Shown: positions 14,318 through 22,574 of the stretch, one piece after another
Numbering within the stretch: position 1 is the stretch's first letter
Layout of the letters: every line of letters starts with the position of its first letter
DNA from: Verrucomicrobia bacterium UBA1211
Lineage (GTDB): Bacteria; Verrucomicrobiota; Kiritimatiellia; RFP12; UBA1067
NCBI GenBank assembly: GCA_002309585.1
Contig: DBXN01000038.1
Span: forward strand, 7,201-38,138
Length of the DNA: 30,938 nt
Direction: 5' to 3'
Made by a program: the position numbers and the translations under genes
The notes under the pieces: model-generated
The model's input: the letters and a program-made list of their open reading frames with translations, nothing else
What the model was told of the DNA's origin: nothing
Database searches by the model: none

Positions 14318-15547
14318 ATGGCGTATTATCTGGGAGTCGATGTCGGTGGCAGTCACATTACGTTGGATCTGGTGGACGCGCAAACATTTGCGGTTAAGGA
14401 AGATGCGGAGCTCCGTAAGCCGTTGAACACGCATATCGAGCCGAAAGCGGTCCTGTCGGTGTTCGATGAGGCGATCCGGGAGATGGCGGCGAAAATCGGC
14501 GCCGATGCCATCAAAGGCGTGGGGCTGGCGTTCCCGGGGCCGTTCAACTATGCCGAGGGCATTTGCCGGATCACCCCCGCCCAGAACAAGTACGAGCAAC
14601 TGTTTGGCGTGAATTTCCGGGAGTATCTGTGTCATGCGCTGGGTCCGGACAAGCCGGTGGTCTTCAACAATGATGCGGCCAGCTTCGCGATGGGCGAGTA
14701 TTTCAAGGGCGGCGCGAAGGGTTATGCGCGCGCGGTGGTCGTGACGCTCGGCACGGGATTCGGGGCCTCCTTCATCAAGGCGGGCCGTCCGCAGACGACC
14801 GGCGACGAAGTCCCGAAAGACGGTGAACTGTGGCACATCCCGTATCGGGAGGGGATCGCCGACGACTATTTCTCGACCCGTTGGCTGGTGGCCGAGTGGA
14901 AGCGCCGGACCGGACAGGATATCGCGGGCGGTAAGGAGATCGAGGACGCCGCCAAGCAGGGTGACCAGACCGCGATCGACATCTACCGGACATTCGGCAG
15001 CAATCTGGCGGAGTTTGTCGCTCCGTGGCTTATCCGTTTCGGCGCAGAGGCGTTTGTGATCGGCGGGAATATCGCGTTGGGATGGGATCTGTTTGTTCCG
15101 GCGTTCAAGGCGGCGCTGGATCCGAAGTTGGCCGGCCTGGCGGTGAAACCGTGCGAGATGGGGGAACAGGCTTCCGTCTGTGGCGCGGCCCTTTCGCTGA
15201 CGCTGGTTGAGCCGGCGGATGTCCTTCCGGGCGCGTTGCCGGCCGGTATCCTGCCGCCCACGGCCGATCAGATCGGACAGATCGCGGGCGCGAAAGCGGT
15301 GTTGATTGACGGACCGGCCGATTTCCCGTGGAAACCGTGGATTCTGGCGCTGGATCAGGCGTTGCAGACGGCCGGCAAGCGGGCGGTCTGCTTCAACGTT
15401 TCCGCCGCCGATGACGGGCAGGGCGGGTTTGATGTGGAGAACCTCGCCAATATCCGGGCGGATGCGACCGCCGATCTGAACATCGTCTTCGGAGCCGGCG
15501 CGTTTCAGACGCCGTGGGCGGATGCCGTCCGCATTTCCGTGAAATAG
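14318..15547 (+). CDS. ROK-family sugar kinase, zinc-motif-less, with C-terminal extension
   Basis: Probably phosphorylates a hexose (mannose or glucose are likely) with ATP in the cytoplasm. ROK features are clear: DVGGS (8-12) for phosphate binding, FNNDAAS with the catalytic Asp119, and the second phosphate loop VTLGTGFGASF near 141-151. The usual CxCGxxGCxE zinc site after the substrate loop is absent; instead there is ELWHIPYREGIADDYFSTRW (170-189). I recall IADDYFSTRW from Bacteroides ROK proteins that sit beside long phosphomannose isomerases, and such an isomerase is encoded here at 22571. Family members are usually about 300 residues. This one has about 110 extra (roughly 296-409) with an alpha/beta look (AVLIDGP..., KRAVCFNVSA, LNIVFGAGA), function unknown. 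AAGGGG before ATG 14318 supports the start. Confidence 0.85.
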   Translation: MAYYLGVDVGGSHITLDLVDAQTFAVKEDAELRKPLNTHIEPKAVLSVFDEAIREMAAKIGADAIKGVGLAFPGPFNYAEGICRITPAQNKYEQLFGVNFREYLCHALGPDKPVVFNNDAASFAMGEYFKGGAKGYARAVVVTLGTGFGASFIKAGRPQTTGDEVPKDGELWHIPYREGIADDYFSTRWLVAEWKRRTGQDIAGGKEIEDAAKQGDQTAIDIYRTFGSNLAEFVAPWLIRFGAEAFVIGGNIALGWDLFVPAFKAALDPKLAGLAVKPCEMGEQASVCGAALSLTLVEPADVLPGALPAGILPPTADQIGQIAGAKAVLIDGPADFPWKPWILALDQALQTAGKRAVCFNVSAADDGQGGFDVENLANIRADATADLNIVFGAGAFQTPWADAVRISVK

Positions 15548-15575
15548 CGGGCAAAACCGCTTTTTACTAGCTTTC

Positions 15576-15609
15576 GGGGTGGGAATTGTGTTATTCTCAC
15601 CCCGGTTTT
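15576..15609 (+). terminator. Probable terminator hairpin after the ROK gene
   Basis: GGGGTGGGAAT (15576-15586) pairs with ATTCTCACCCC (15593-15603), 11 pairs including one G-U, around a TGTGTT loop, followed by GGTTTT. The stem is strong but the T-run is short and offset by two G, so termination may be partial. It lies 28 bases after the ROK stop and 42 before purM. Confidence 0.6.
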
Positions 15610-15645
15610 GGATGCGAAGTACCTTTTAGACGATAGGGGCACGTG

Positions 15646-16716
15646 ATGACAATGACAAAGCAGACCGTTCAGCAGAGAAGTCAGTCCGCTTACGCGCAGG
15701 CGGGTGTGGATATCGACTCGAAAATGTCCGGTATCGAATACATCAAGAAGATGGTGGCCGGCACGTCGACATCGGGTGTGGTCGGGGGGATCGGCAGCTT
15801 TGGCGGGCTCTTTAAGGCACCCGGGAAAGAGTCATTGCTGGTCGCGAGCACGGATGGCGTCGGGACGAAACTGAAAGTCGCCGTGCTGGCCAAACGGCAC
15901 GACACGGTCGGTCAGGATATCGTGAACCACTGCGTGAATGACATTCTGGTGCAGGGTGCGAAACCGCTGTTTTTCCTGGATTACATCGGTGCGTCCCGTT
16001 TCGATGCGGCGATTTTCAAGGATGTCGTGGCGGGACTTTGCAAGGCGTGCAAGGAGAATGGGTGCGCGTTGCTCGGCGGCGAGACGGCGGAGATGCCGGG
16101 GCTGTATCCCGTGGGTGAGTATGACCTGGTCGGGACGATCGTCGGGGTGGTGGACAAGAAGAACCTGATCACCGGAAAGAGCATCAAACCGGGTGACGTG
16201 ATCATCGGTTTGCCTTCGGGCGGGCTTCAGACCAACGGTTTCTCACTGGCCCGGAAAGTCTTCTTCGATCTGTGCGGGTTGACTCCGCAGGATTTGGTTC
16301 CCGGGACGCGGGTGTCGGTGGCGAATGCGCTGCTGGCGGTGCACAAGAGTTTTCTGAAGCCAGTGACCACCCTGATGCAGAAGAAGATCCCGATCCAGGG
16401 CATGGCGCACATCACGGGCGGCGGCTTCGTCGATAACATCCCGCGCGTGTTGCCGAACACCTGCAATGCGGTGATCGACCGGAACAGCTGGCGCGTGCCG
16501 ACCCTCTTCACCTTCATTGAGCGGCAGGGGAAGGTCTCCCATGACGAGATGTACCGGGTGTTCAATATGGGGATCGGGTTTGTGATCATCGTTCGGAAGA
16601 AGGATGCGGCGGCGGCGCTGGATGTGCTGACCCATCTTCACCAGTCTCCGACGGTCATCGGGTGCATCGAGAAGGGTGAGCGTAAGGTCGTCTACCGCGA
16701 CACGGCAGCGGTTTAG
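15646..16716 (+). CDS. purM: Phosphoribosylformylglycinamidine cyclo-ligase (AIR synthetase)
   Basis: Makes aminoimidazole ribonucleotide from FGAM with ATP, step five of purine synthesis. The 356-residue product is full length. It shows the family's ordered motifs: GVDIDSKMSGIEYIKKMV, GGIGSFGGLF, the ATP-site STDGVGTKLKVA, VNDILVQGAKPLFFLDY, LLGGETAEMPGLY, PSGGLQTNGFSLARKV and, near the end, HITGGGFVDNIPRVLP and FNMGIGFV. ATG 15646 is chosen because AGGGG (15635-15639) lies six bases upstream; a GTG three bases earlier would sit too close. The gene heads a compact run with an LptF/G-type permease (11-base gap) and folC, so purine and folate genes share a transcript. Purine synthesis needs formyl-folate, which gives the pairing sense. 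Confidence 0.97.
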   Translation: MTMTKQTVQQRSQSAYAQAGVDIDSKMSGIEYIKKMVAGTSTSGVVGGIGSFGGLFKAPGKESLLVASTDGVGTKLKVAVLAKRHDTVGQDIVNHCVNDILVQGAKPLFFLDYIGASRFDAAIFKDVVAGLCKACKENGCALLGGETAEMPGLYPVGEYDLVGTIVGVVDKKNLITGKSIKPGDVIIGLPSGGLQTNGFSLARKVFFDLCGLTPQDLVPGTRVSVANALLAVHKSFLKPVTTLMQKKIPIQGMAHITGGGFVDNIPRVLPNTCNAVIDRNSWRVPTLFTFIERQGKVSHDEMYRVFNMGIGFVIIVRKKDAAAALDVLTHLHQSPTVIGCIEKGERKVVYRDTAAV

Positions 16717-16727
16717 CGCGTTCGTGT

Positions 16728-17828
16728 ATGCAGCATATCCTGTCGAAATACGTTCTGCGTGAATTCCTGATCCCGTTGACGTACTGCATCATCGGTTTTC
16801 TGGGAATTTACGTCATCTTTGAGCTTTTCGACTCCTTTAACCGGATTATGGAGTCGAAACCGCCGCTGTCGGATGTCCTGAACTTCTTCGCCGGTTACAT
16901 CTCGCCCTATCTGGAGTGGCTGATTCCCGCCGCGTTGCTGCTGGGGACGCTCTATACGATGTGGACCTTCTGCCGGCACAGCGAGATCACCGCGATGCGG
17001 GCGAGCGGGATCGGGTTCTCTGTGATTGTCCGGCCGATCCTGATGGTTTCGGCGGTTTTGGCCATTGCGGTGGCCATCATCAACGAGTTTTATGCGCCGG
17101 CCGCCTCTGAGTGGGCGCGGGCCTACCGCGAAGCGCGGTTCAAGCCCGTCAGCCGCAAGGTCTACGACTATATCGCCTTCTACAACCTGGAGGCACAGCG
17201 GATTTGGCGGGTCGATCGGATCGATACCGCCCAGCCGAATGTCTTGAAAGGGGTCCACCTCTCGTTTGACCGTCCGGACGGAAGCCGGGAACTGGATATC
17301 AGTTGCGACCGGGCCGAGTATCTGGACGGTGTGTGGTGGCTGGATCATCCCGTCTACCACTATTTCGACACGCTGAACAATCCGATCAAAAATCCGAAAC
17401 CCCAGTTGGCGACGTTGACGTTGCGCTCATTCCCCGATTTCGATGAGACGCCCCGTGACTTTCTCCTGATGAACAAGAGCTGGGAGTTCTATTCGATCCG
17501 GGATATGATCCACTACATGCGGCGGCATCCGAATCTGAAGAAGGAGGAGCGGAACAGCCGGATGTATGACATCCACTCACGGTTCGCGAAACCCTTCGCC
17601 TGTCTCGTCATCACGCTCTTCGCGATTCCCGCCGGGGTGGCGACCAGCCGCCAGAGCGTCTTCAAGGGGGTGATGGGGGCGGTCGGGATGTTCTTCGGCT
17701 TCTATGCCCTTTCGATCGGATGCATGGTCTTGGCCAAGAGCGGAATCATGACGGCGTGGGTGGCCGCTTGGCTCGCGAATGCCGTCTTCTTTGCGATCGG
17801 CCTTTATCTTTTCCAGCGCCAGCGGTAA
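16728..17828 (+). CDS. LptF/LptG-family lipopolysaccharide export permease
   Basis: A 366-residue YjgP/YjgQ-family inner-membrane protein. In Gram-negative bacteria LptF and LptG pair with the ATPase LptB to lift LPS out of the inner membrane towards LptC/A/D. The layout is right: transmembrane helices at about 16-38, 62-82 and 100-122, a periplasmic beta-jellyroll (about 123-285) and three C-terminal helices (about 291-363). The family signature around TFCRHSEITAMRASGIG follows helix 2 and HSRFAKPFACLVITLFAIPAG starts helix 4. I cannot decide between LptF and LptG. No ribosome-binding site is evident; the start lies 11 bases after the purM stop, so it is probably coupled. It implies a Gram-negative, LPS-bearing envelope. 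Confidence 0.92.
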   Translation: MQHILSKYVLREFLIPLTYCIIGFLGIYVIFELFDSFNRIMESKPPLSDVLNFFAGYISPYLEWLIPAALLLGTLYTMWTFCRHSEITAMRASGIGFSVIVRPILMVSAVLAIAVAIINEFYAPAASEWARAYREARFKPVSRKVYDYIAFYNLEAQRIWRVDRIDTAQPNVLKGVHLSFDRPDGSRELDISCDRAEYLDGVWWLDHPVYHYFDTLNNPIKNPKPQLATLTLRSFPDFDETPRDFLLMNKSWEFYSIRDMIHYMRRHPNLKKEERNSRMYDIHSRFAKPFACLVITLFAIPAGVATSRQSVFKGVMGAVGMFFGFYALSIGCMVLAKSGIMTAWVAAWLANAVFFAIGLYLFQRQR

Positions 17829-17860
17829 GCGGACGGTCGGATGGTGGGGAAGGGGGAAGA

Positions 17861-19273
17861 ATGAGCGAAGCGGAGGAAACACGCGGTTTGGCGGCGTTGC
17901 AGGCGTTGGCGGAACGGCGTCGGTTTGGCATGAAGCCGGGGCTTGAGACGATTCGGGCGCTGTTGGAGGCGTTGGGCAATCCGCAGGAGGGGCTGCTTCC
18001 CATTCACATTGCCGGAACCAACGGCAAAGGCGCGGTCGCGGCGATGTGCGAGTCGGTCCTCCGCGCGGCGGGTTATCCGGTCGGCCGCTATACCTCTCCC
18101 CATCTGATCCGGCTGAACGAGCGGTTTATGGTGAACGGGGCCCCCGTCTCGGATGACTGCCTGGAATCGGTCGCCCGGCGCGTCGTGGCGGCGGTTGAGG
18201 CGTATGAGGCGGAACATGGCGCGGAGGTGACCTTTTTCGAGAGTCTGACGGCCGTCGCGTTTCTGCTTTTCCATGAAGTCGGAACGAAGGTTGTGGTCCT
18301 TGAGACCGGTCTTGGCGGTCGGCTCGACGCGACGAATGTCGTCACGCCGCTGCTCTCCGTCATCACCCGCATCGGGTTGGATCATTGCGACTGGTTGGGG
18401 GATACGGTCGAGGCGATCGCCGCCGAGAAGGCCGGTATCGTCAAGCCCGGCAGGCCGGTCGTGTGCGGTCTGATGCCGGATGCGGCGCGGCAGGTGATCG
18501 CGCGCGCGGCGGAAACCGCCGGGGCGCGTCTGATTCCCGCCGAAGCGTCGGTGACGATTGCCTCCCGCACGGGCGGACTGGAGGGTCAGACCCTAAAGGT
18601 TTCCACCCAGAACAGAAGCCTTCCGCCGATCCGATTTCCGTTGGCGGGCGCGTTTCAGGTCGAAAACGCGATGACGGCGGTTGCCGCGTTGGAGACGGCG
18701 GCGGATTGCGGGTTGCCGATTCCGGACGAGGCCTTCGTCAAGGGTTTGGAATCCGTCTGCTGGCCGGGCCGTTTCCAGTTGGTCTGCCGTGATCCGAAGA
18801 CGCTTGTGGATGGCGCGCACAATCCCGAGGGGGCGCGGGCGTTGGCGGGTGCGCTGAAGGCCTGCCATGTGAAGAACCCCATCGGCCTGATCGCGGGATT
18901 CTGTGGGGACAAGGATGTGTTGGGGCATCTGCGGACGCTCCAGCCGCTCGTGCGGCGGGCGTGGTCGGTTCCGATCCCCAATGCACGGTCTCTGACGCCG
19001 GATCGGACGGCAGGATTGATGCGGATGGCCGGTATCGATGCGGTGGATGCCTGCGGGACGTTGGGTGAGGCTTGGGAGCGCGCGGCCGCGTGGGCGCGGG
19101 AGACGGACGGCGTGGTGGTGATCTGCGGATCGCTTTTCCTCGCGGGTGACGCGTTGGCGTTTTTCGCCGAACGGAACGGGGATCCGGAGTCACGCGCGAT
19201 GTTCTGCTCCGGCCGCCGGGACGAGAATGAACGGCTGAAGGCGGAGAGCCGCATGGATCATCCCGTCTCGTGA
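17861..19273 (+). CDS. folC: Folylpolyglutamate / dihydrofolate synthase
   Basis: Mur-ligase-family enzyme that adds glutamate to folates (and, in many bacteria, to dihydropteroate) using ATP. The 470-residue product has the P-loop HIAGTNGKG (49-57), the folate loop YTSPHL (77-82), FESLTAVAF (126-134), LETGLGGRLDATN (148-159), GLDHCDWLG (172-180), AEKAGIVKPG (188-197), WPGRFQ (301-306) and the Mur-type VDGAHNPEGA (316-325). GGGGAAG just before ATG 17861 fixes the start; the frame is open upstream into the permease gene, but that part is not family-like. The C-terminal about 20 residues (rich in Arg/Glu) extend past the conserved fold. It ends the purM-lptF/G-folC run. Confidence 0.95.
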   Translation: MSEAEETRGLAALQALAERRRFGMKPGLETIRALLEALGNPQEGLLPIHIAGTNGKGAVAAMCESVLRAAGYPVGRYTSPHLIRLNERFMVNGAPVSDDCLESVARRVVAAVEAYEAEHGAEVTFFESLTAVAFLLFHEVGTKVVVLETGLGGRLDATNVVTPLLSVITRIGLDHCDWLGDTVEAIAAEKAGIVKPGRPVVCGLMPDAARQVIARAAETAGARLIPAEASVTIASRTGGLEGQTLKVSTQNRSLPPIRFPLAGAFQVENAMTAVAALETAADCGLPIPDEAFVKGLESVCWPGRFQLVCRDPKTLVDGAHNPEGARALAGALKACHVKNPIGLIAGFCGDKDVLGHLRTLQPLVRRAWSVPIPNARSLTPDRTAGLMRMAGIDAVDACGTLGEAWERAAAWARETDGVVVICGSLFLAGDALAFFAERNGDPESRAMFCSGRRDENERLKAESRMDHPVS

Positions 19274-19347
19274 GCGACGCCTGCATCATCCGGTTTCAGA
19301 GGTTGCGCGAATTTCGGATTTTACAATCGGATTCGTGAATTATGCAA

Positions 19348-19377
19348 TTGTTGCCGTCTCAGTTTTTTTTCTATACT
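19348..19377 (+). promoter_or_regulatory. Candidate promoter of the mannose-use unit
   Basis: TTGTTG (19348-19353), an 18-base spacer and TATACT (19372-19377, 5/6 to consensus) would start transcription near 19384, 40 bases before the GH92 ATG. The spacer contains a run of eight T. No clear operator is seen. Confidence 0.5.
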
Positions 19378-19424
19378 GGATGCGTAACCGGGAGTGATCT
19401 CTTTTGAGAAAGGAAAAAGGACGA

Positions 19425-22400
19425 ATGAAACGGATATGTTTGTGGCTGGTGGCGTTGACTGCGGGGTGGATGGCCTGTGCGGATGACGTGCATGCAGTGT
19501 GGCGGATCGGGACGAAGGATGGGACGGGGAATGAGTTTGCGCTTGCCCCGGATGGGTTCGGGAAGTTTCTGGAGGCCGATTTCGGCTGGGACGACACCTT
19601 CTACCTGATCGGACACGCCGTCGCGGAAAAGAATTTCCCGTATGTCCTGCCTAGCGTGGGAGATGCATGGGCGGGTTCGAACGGCGGGGCGGGTCGCCGC
19701 ACGCAGAAGATGAACATCCTCTTCGATGTGGCGTCGTTGGGCGGTCAAACCCCGTGGACGCTGGTCATCGACTTCGCCGACGCGCACCGTTCGGCGCCGC
19801 CCCTGGTGATGGTTACCGTCAACGGGAAGGCACGGAAGTTCACGTTGCCGAAGGGCGGCGGGGACGCGTCGATTATGAAGGGGGATTTCTCCAAGGCGGT
19901 TCCCTTTACCGTTCGGATCGCCCTGGAGGAGGGCGAGATCCGCATGGGCGCGAACGAGGTGATGATTACCGCTATCGAGGGCAGTTGGGCGATCGTTGAC
20001 GACGTTCGGCTGGAGGGCCCTGCGGATGCGAAACTGAACCTCACGCATGGCGGTGCATACGTGCGGAAGGTCTATGCGGGGGATTATCTGATTCCGGGAA
20101 CGCGGACCCAGCCGTTGCTGGTGGATGTGGAGCATTTGTCGGGAACGCCGGTTCTGCGCGTTGAGGTGGACGGCAAGACGGTTCTGTCGCAGACGGTCGA
20201 TGCGGGCGCGTATTCCTTCGAGGCGCCGATGCCCGCCGTCGAGGCGGCGACCGAATCGGCCTACCGCGTTCTTGTGGATGACAGGGTCGTCCGGGAAGGT
20301 CGCGTTACGCGCACACCGCAACGGGACGCGGGCGTGGCGGGTTATGTCGACACGCGCATGGGCACGGCGCATTCGCGTTGGATGCTCGCGCCGGGGCCGT
20401 GGACCCCCTTCAGCATGGTGAAGCTCAGCCCCGACAACGAGGGTGAGCCCGGCAGGGGACTTTGGCAGGGGGGATACGATCCGTCGATCGAGAGCGTCGC
20501 CACCTTCAGCCACATCCATGAGTGGACGATGGCCGGTCTCGGCACGATGCCGGCGACAGGTCCGCTCAAGACGAAGCCTGGATCGGATTCCGGAGTGGCC
20601 GGCCGCGCGGATGGTTACCGCTCCGCCATCGACAAGACGTCAGAGGTCTGCAAGATCGGTTATTATGCGGTGTCCCTGACTGACTATGGCATCTATGCGG
20701 AACTTACCGCGACCGATCGTTGTGGGTGCCAGCGTTACACCTATCCCGCCGGGGCGAAACCGCGCGTGATGATCGACCTGTTGACCCCGACCGAGTACGC
20801 CTACTCGATCGTCGCCTGCGAGATGCGGCAGACCGGACCGCGCCGGATCGAGGGTTTCTCCAAGCAGGAGACCCCCCGGGTATGGAGTCACGACGCCGAC
20901 CAGTTCTACACGCTCTTTTTCGTACTGGAGTTCGACCGCGACATCGTGAACTTCGGCGGCTGGGAGAAGGGGGCGCTTTGGACGGGCCGGGAGCGCGCCG
21001 CGCAGAATCCGGGGGATTTCGGCGCTTACGTTGAGTTTGCGCCGGGGACGGACGGGACAGTGGTGCAGGTGCGTTCGGGCATCTCATTTGTCGACCTAAC
21101 CGGGGCGGCGAATAACCTCAAACGGGAGGTCGAGGAGCCGTTCGGCTGGGATTTCGGAAAAGTGCGCGCGGCGAACGAGAAGGTCTGGAACGACCTGTTG
21201 GGGCGCGTCACCATCACCACGGCCGACCGCCGCGAGAAGAAGCGCTTTTACACCAATCTCTACCGCTCCTTCTGCCGCAACACCTTCAGCGATGTGGACG
21301 GCCGCTGGAACGATCCGTTGGGCCAGATCCGGCAGCTCGGCGATCCCGACGCCCGCGCCCTCGGGTGTGACGCCTTTTGGAACACCTTCTGGAATCTGAA
21401 CCAGGTGTGGAATCTGATCGGACCGGAGTGGAGCGCCCGGTGGGTGAAGTCTCAGATGGCGCTCTACGAGGCCGGCGGTTGGCTGGGCAAGGGACCGGCG
21501 GGAATGCGCTACGTGCCGGTGATGGTGGCGGAACACGAAATCCCCCAGATGGTCAGCGCGTGGCAGATGGGCGTCCGCCCGTGCGATCCGGAGAAACTGA
21601 TGGCGGCATTCAAGAAGATGCAGACCACGCCCGCGCAGAAGGTCGGACGCGGCTTTGCTGGGAACCGTGACCTTCGCGCGTATCTGGAACATCACTATGT
21701 GCCGAACGGCAAGGGCTTGTTCTCCAACTCCATGGAATACAGTTATGACGACTGGACGGTCGGGCAGTTCGCTAAGGCCATCGGCCGGATGGATGACTAC
21801 GCGGTGTTCAACGACCGCGGCGGCTGGTGGCGGAACGCCGTCAATCCGGAGACCGGATACTGCCAGCTCCGTGATGACAAGGGCGAGTGGAAGGCGGATT
21901 TCGATCCCTTCAACGGCCACGGTTACACGGAGGGGAACGGGTGGCAGTTGACCTATTTCGTGCCGCAGGATGTGCCGGGACTCGTCGCACGCATCGGCCG
22001 CGACCGCTTTCTGGAACGGTTGAAGTGGGGGTTTGAGAAGAGTTGTCCGCTCCGGTACAACGCACCGGGCGAGGATTTCGCCCGCTATCCCGTGGTCCAT
22101 GGCAACCAGCAGTCGATGCACTTCGCGTTTCTCTTCAGCTGGGCGGGCGAACCCTGGGAATCACAGAAGTGGGTACGGTCGATCCTGGAACGGTACTACG
22201 GCTACGGCGACGCAACCGCCTGGCTGGGTGACGAGGACCAGGGGCAGATGAGCGCGTGGCTTGTGATGGCGGCGCTGGGGCTCTTCCAGACCGACGGCGG
22301 TTGCCGGGCGGATCCGGTTTATGAGATTGCGAGTCCGCTTTACGAGGAGGCGGTGGTTGACCTCGGCGGGCGGTTCGGCCGCGGCGGGAAGTTCGTGATC

Positions 22401-22574
22401 AAGGCGCACGGTACCTCCCGCGTCAACAAATATGTGCAGAAGGCCGCCTTCAATGGCAAGCCGCTGAACACCTTCCTCGTCGATGCGCGGGAGGTGCTGA
22501 AGGGCGGTACGCTCGAACTCTGGATGGGACCGCGGCCGAACAAGAGTTGGGGTATCGAAGAGTCCACGAAATGA
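19425..22574 (+). CDS. Secreted GH92-family alpha-mannosidase-like glycosidase with N-terminal beta-sandwich
   Basis: Probably an extracytoplasmic, calcium-dependent exo-alpha-mannosidase. The signal peptide ends ACA at residue 19. Residues about 24-180 (VWRIGTKDG..., EGSWAIVDDVRLEG) resemble the galactose-binding-like domain found with rhamnogalacturonan lyases; a linker beta domain follows to about 300. The GH92 part starts near GYVDTRMG (about 305). Its C-terminal (alpha/alpha) barrel has EYSYDDWTVGQFAKA, YTEGNGWQ with Glu836 as a candidate catalytic acid, and GDEDQGQMSAW with Asp936/Asp938, the family's acid pair. The usual GNEPSHH is changed to GNQQSMH (893-899) and SHTHLSG to SHIHEW, so linkage or aglycone preference may differ. 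AAAGGA precedes ATG 19425. Its stop overlaps the isomerase start (ATGA), tying sugar release to sugar entry. Confidence 0.88.
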   Translation: MKRICLWLVALTAGWMACADDVHAVWRIGTKDGTGNEFALAPDGFGKFLEADFGWDDTFYLIGHAVAEKNFPYVLPSVGDAWAGSNGGAGRRTQKMNILFDVASLGGQTPWTLVIDFADAHRSAPPLVMVTVNGKARKFTLPKGGGDASIMKGDFSKAVPFTVRIALEEGEIRMGANEVMITAIEGSWAIVDDVRLEGPADAKLNLTHGGAYVRKVYAGDYLIPGTRTQPLLVDVEHLSGTPVLRVEVDGKTVLSQTVDAGAYSFEAPMPAVEAATESAYRVLVDDRVVREGRVTRTPQRDAGVAGYVDTRMGTAHSRWMLAPGPWTPFSMVKLSPDNEGEPGRGLWQGGYDPSIESVATFSHIHEWTMAGLGTMPATGPLKTKPGSDSGVAGRADGYRSAIDKTSEVCKIGYYAVSLTDYGIYAELTATDRCGCQRYTYPAGAKPRVMIDLLTPTEYAYSIVACEMRQTGPRRIEGFSKQETPRVWSHDADQFYTLFFVLEFDRDIVNFGGWEKGALWTGRERAAQNPGDFGAYVEFAPGTDGTVVQVRSGISFVDLTGAANNLKREVEEPFGWDFGKVRAANEKVWNDLLGRVTITTADRREKKRFYTNLYRSFCRNTFSDVDGRWNDPLGQIRQLGDPDARALGCDAFWNTFWNLNQVWNLIGPEWSARWVKSQMALYEAGGWLGKGPAGMRYVPVMVAEHEIPQMVSAWQMGVRPCDPEKLMAAFKKMQTTPAQKVGRGFAGNRDLRAYLEHHYVPNGKGLFSNSMEYSYDDWTVGQFAKAIGRMDDYAVFNDRGGWWRNAVNPETGYCQLRDDKGEWKADFDPFNGHGYTEGNGWQLTYFVPQDVPGLVARIGRDRFLERLKWGFEKSCPLRYNAPGEDFARYPVVHGNQQSMHFAFLFSWAGEPWESQKWVRSILERYYGYGDATAWLGDEDQGQMSAWLVMAALGLFQTDGGCRADPVYEIASPLYEEAVVDLGGRFGRGGKFVIKAHGTSRVNKYVQKAAFNGKPLNTFLVDAREVLKGGTLELWMGPRPNKSWGIEESTK

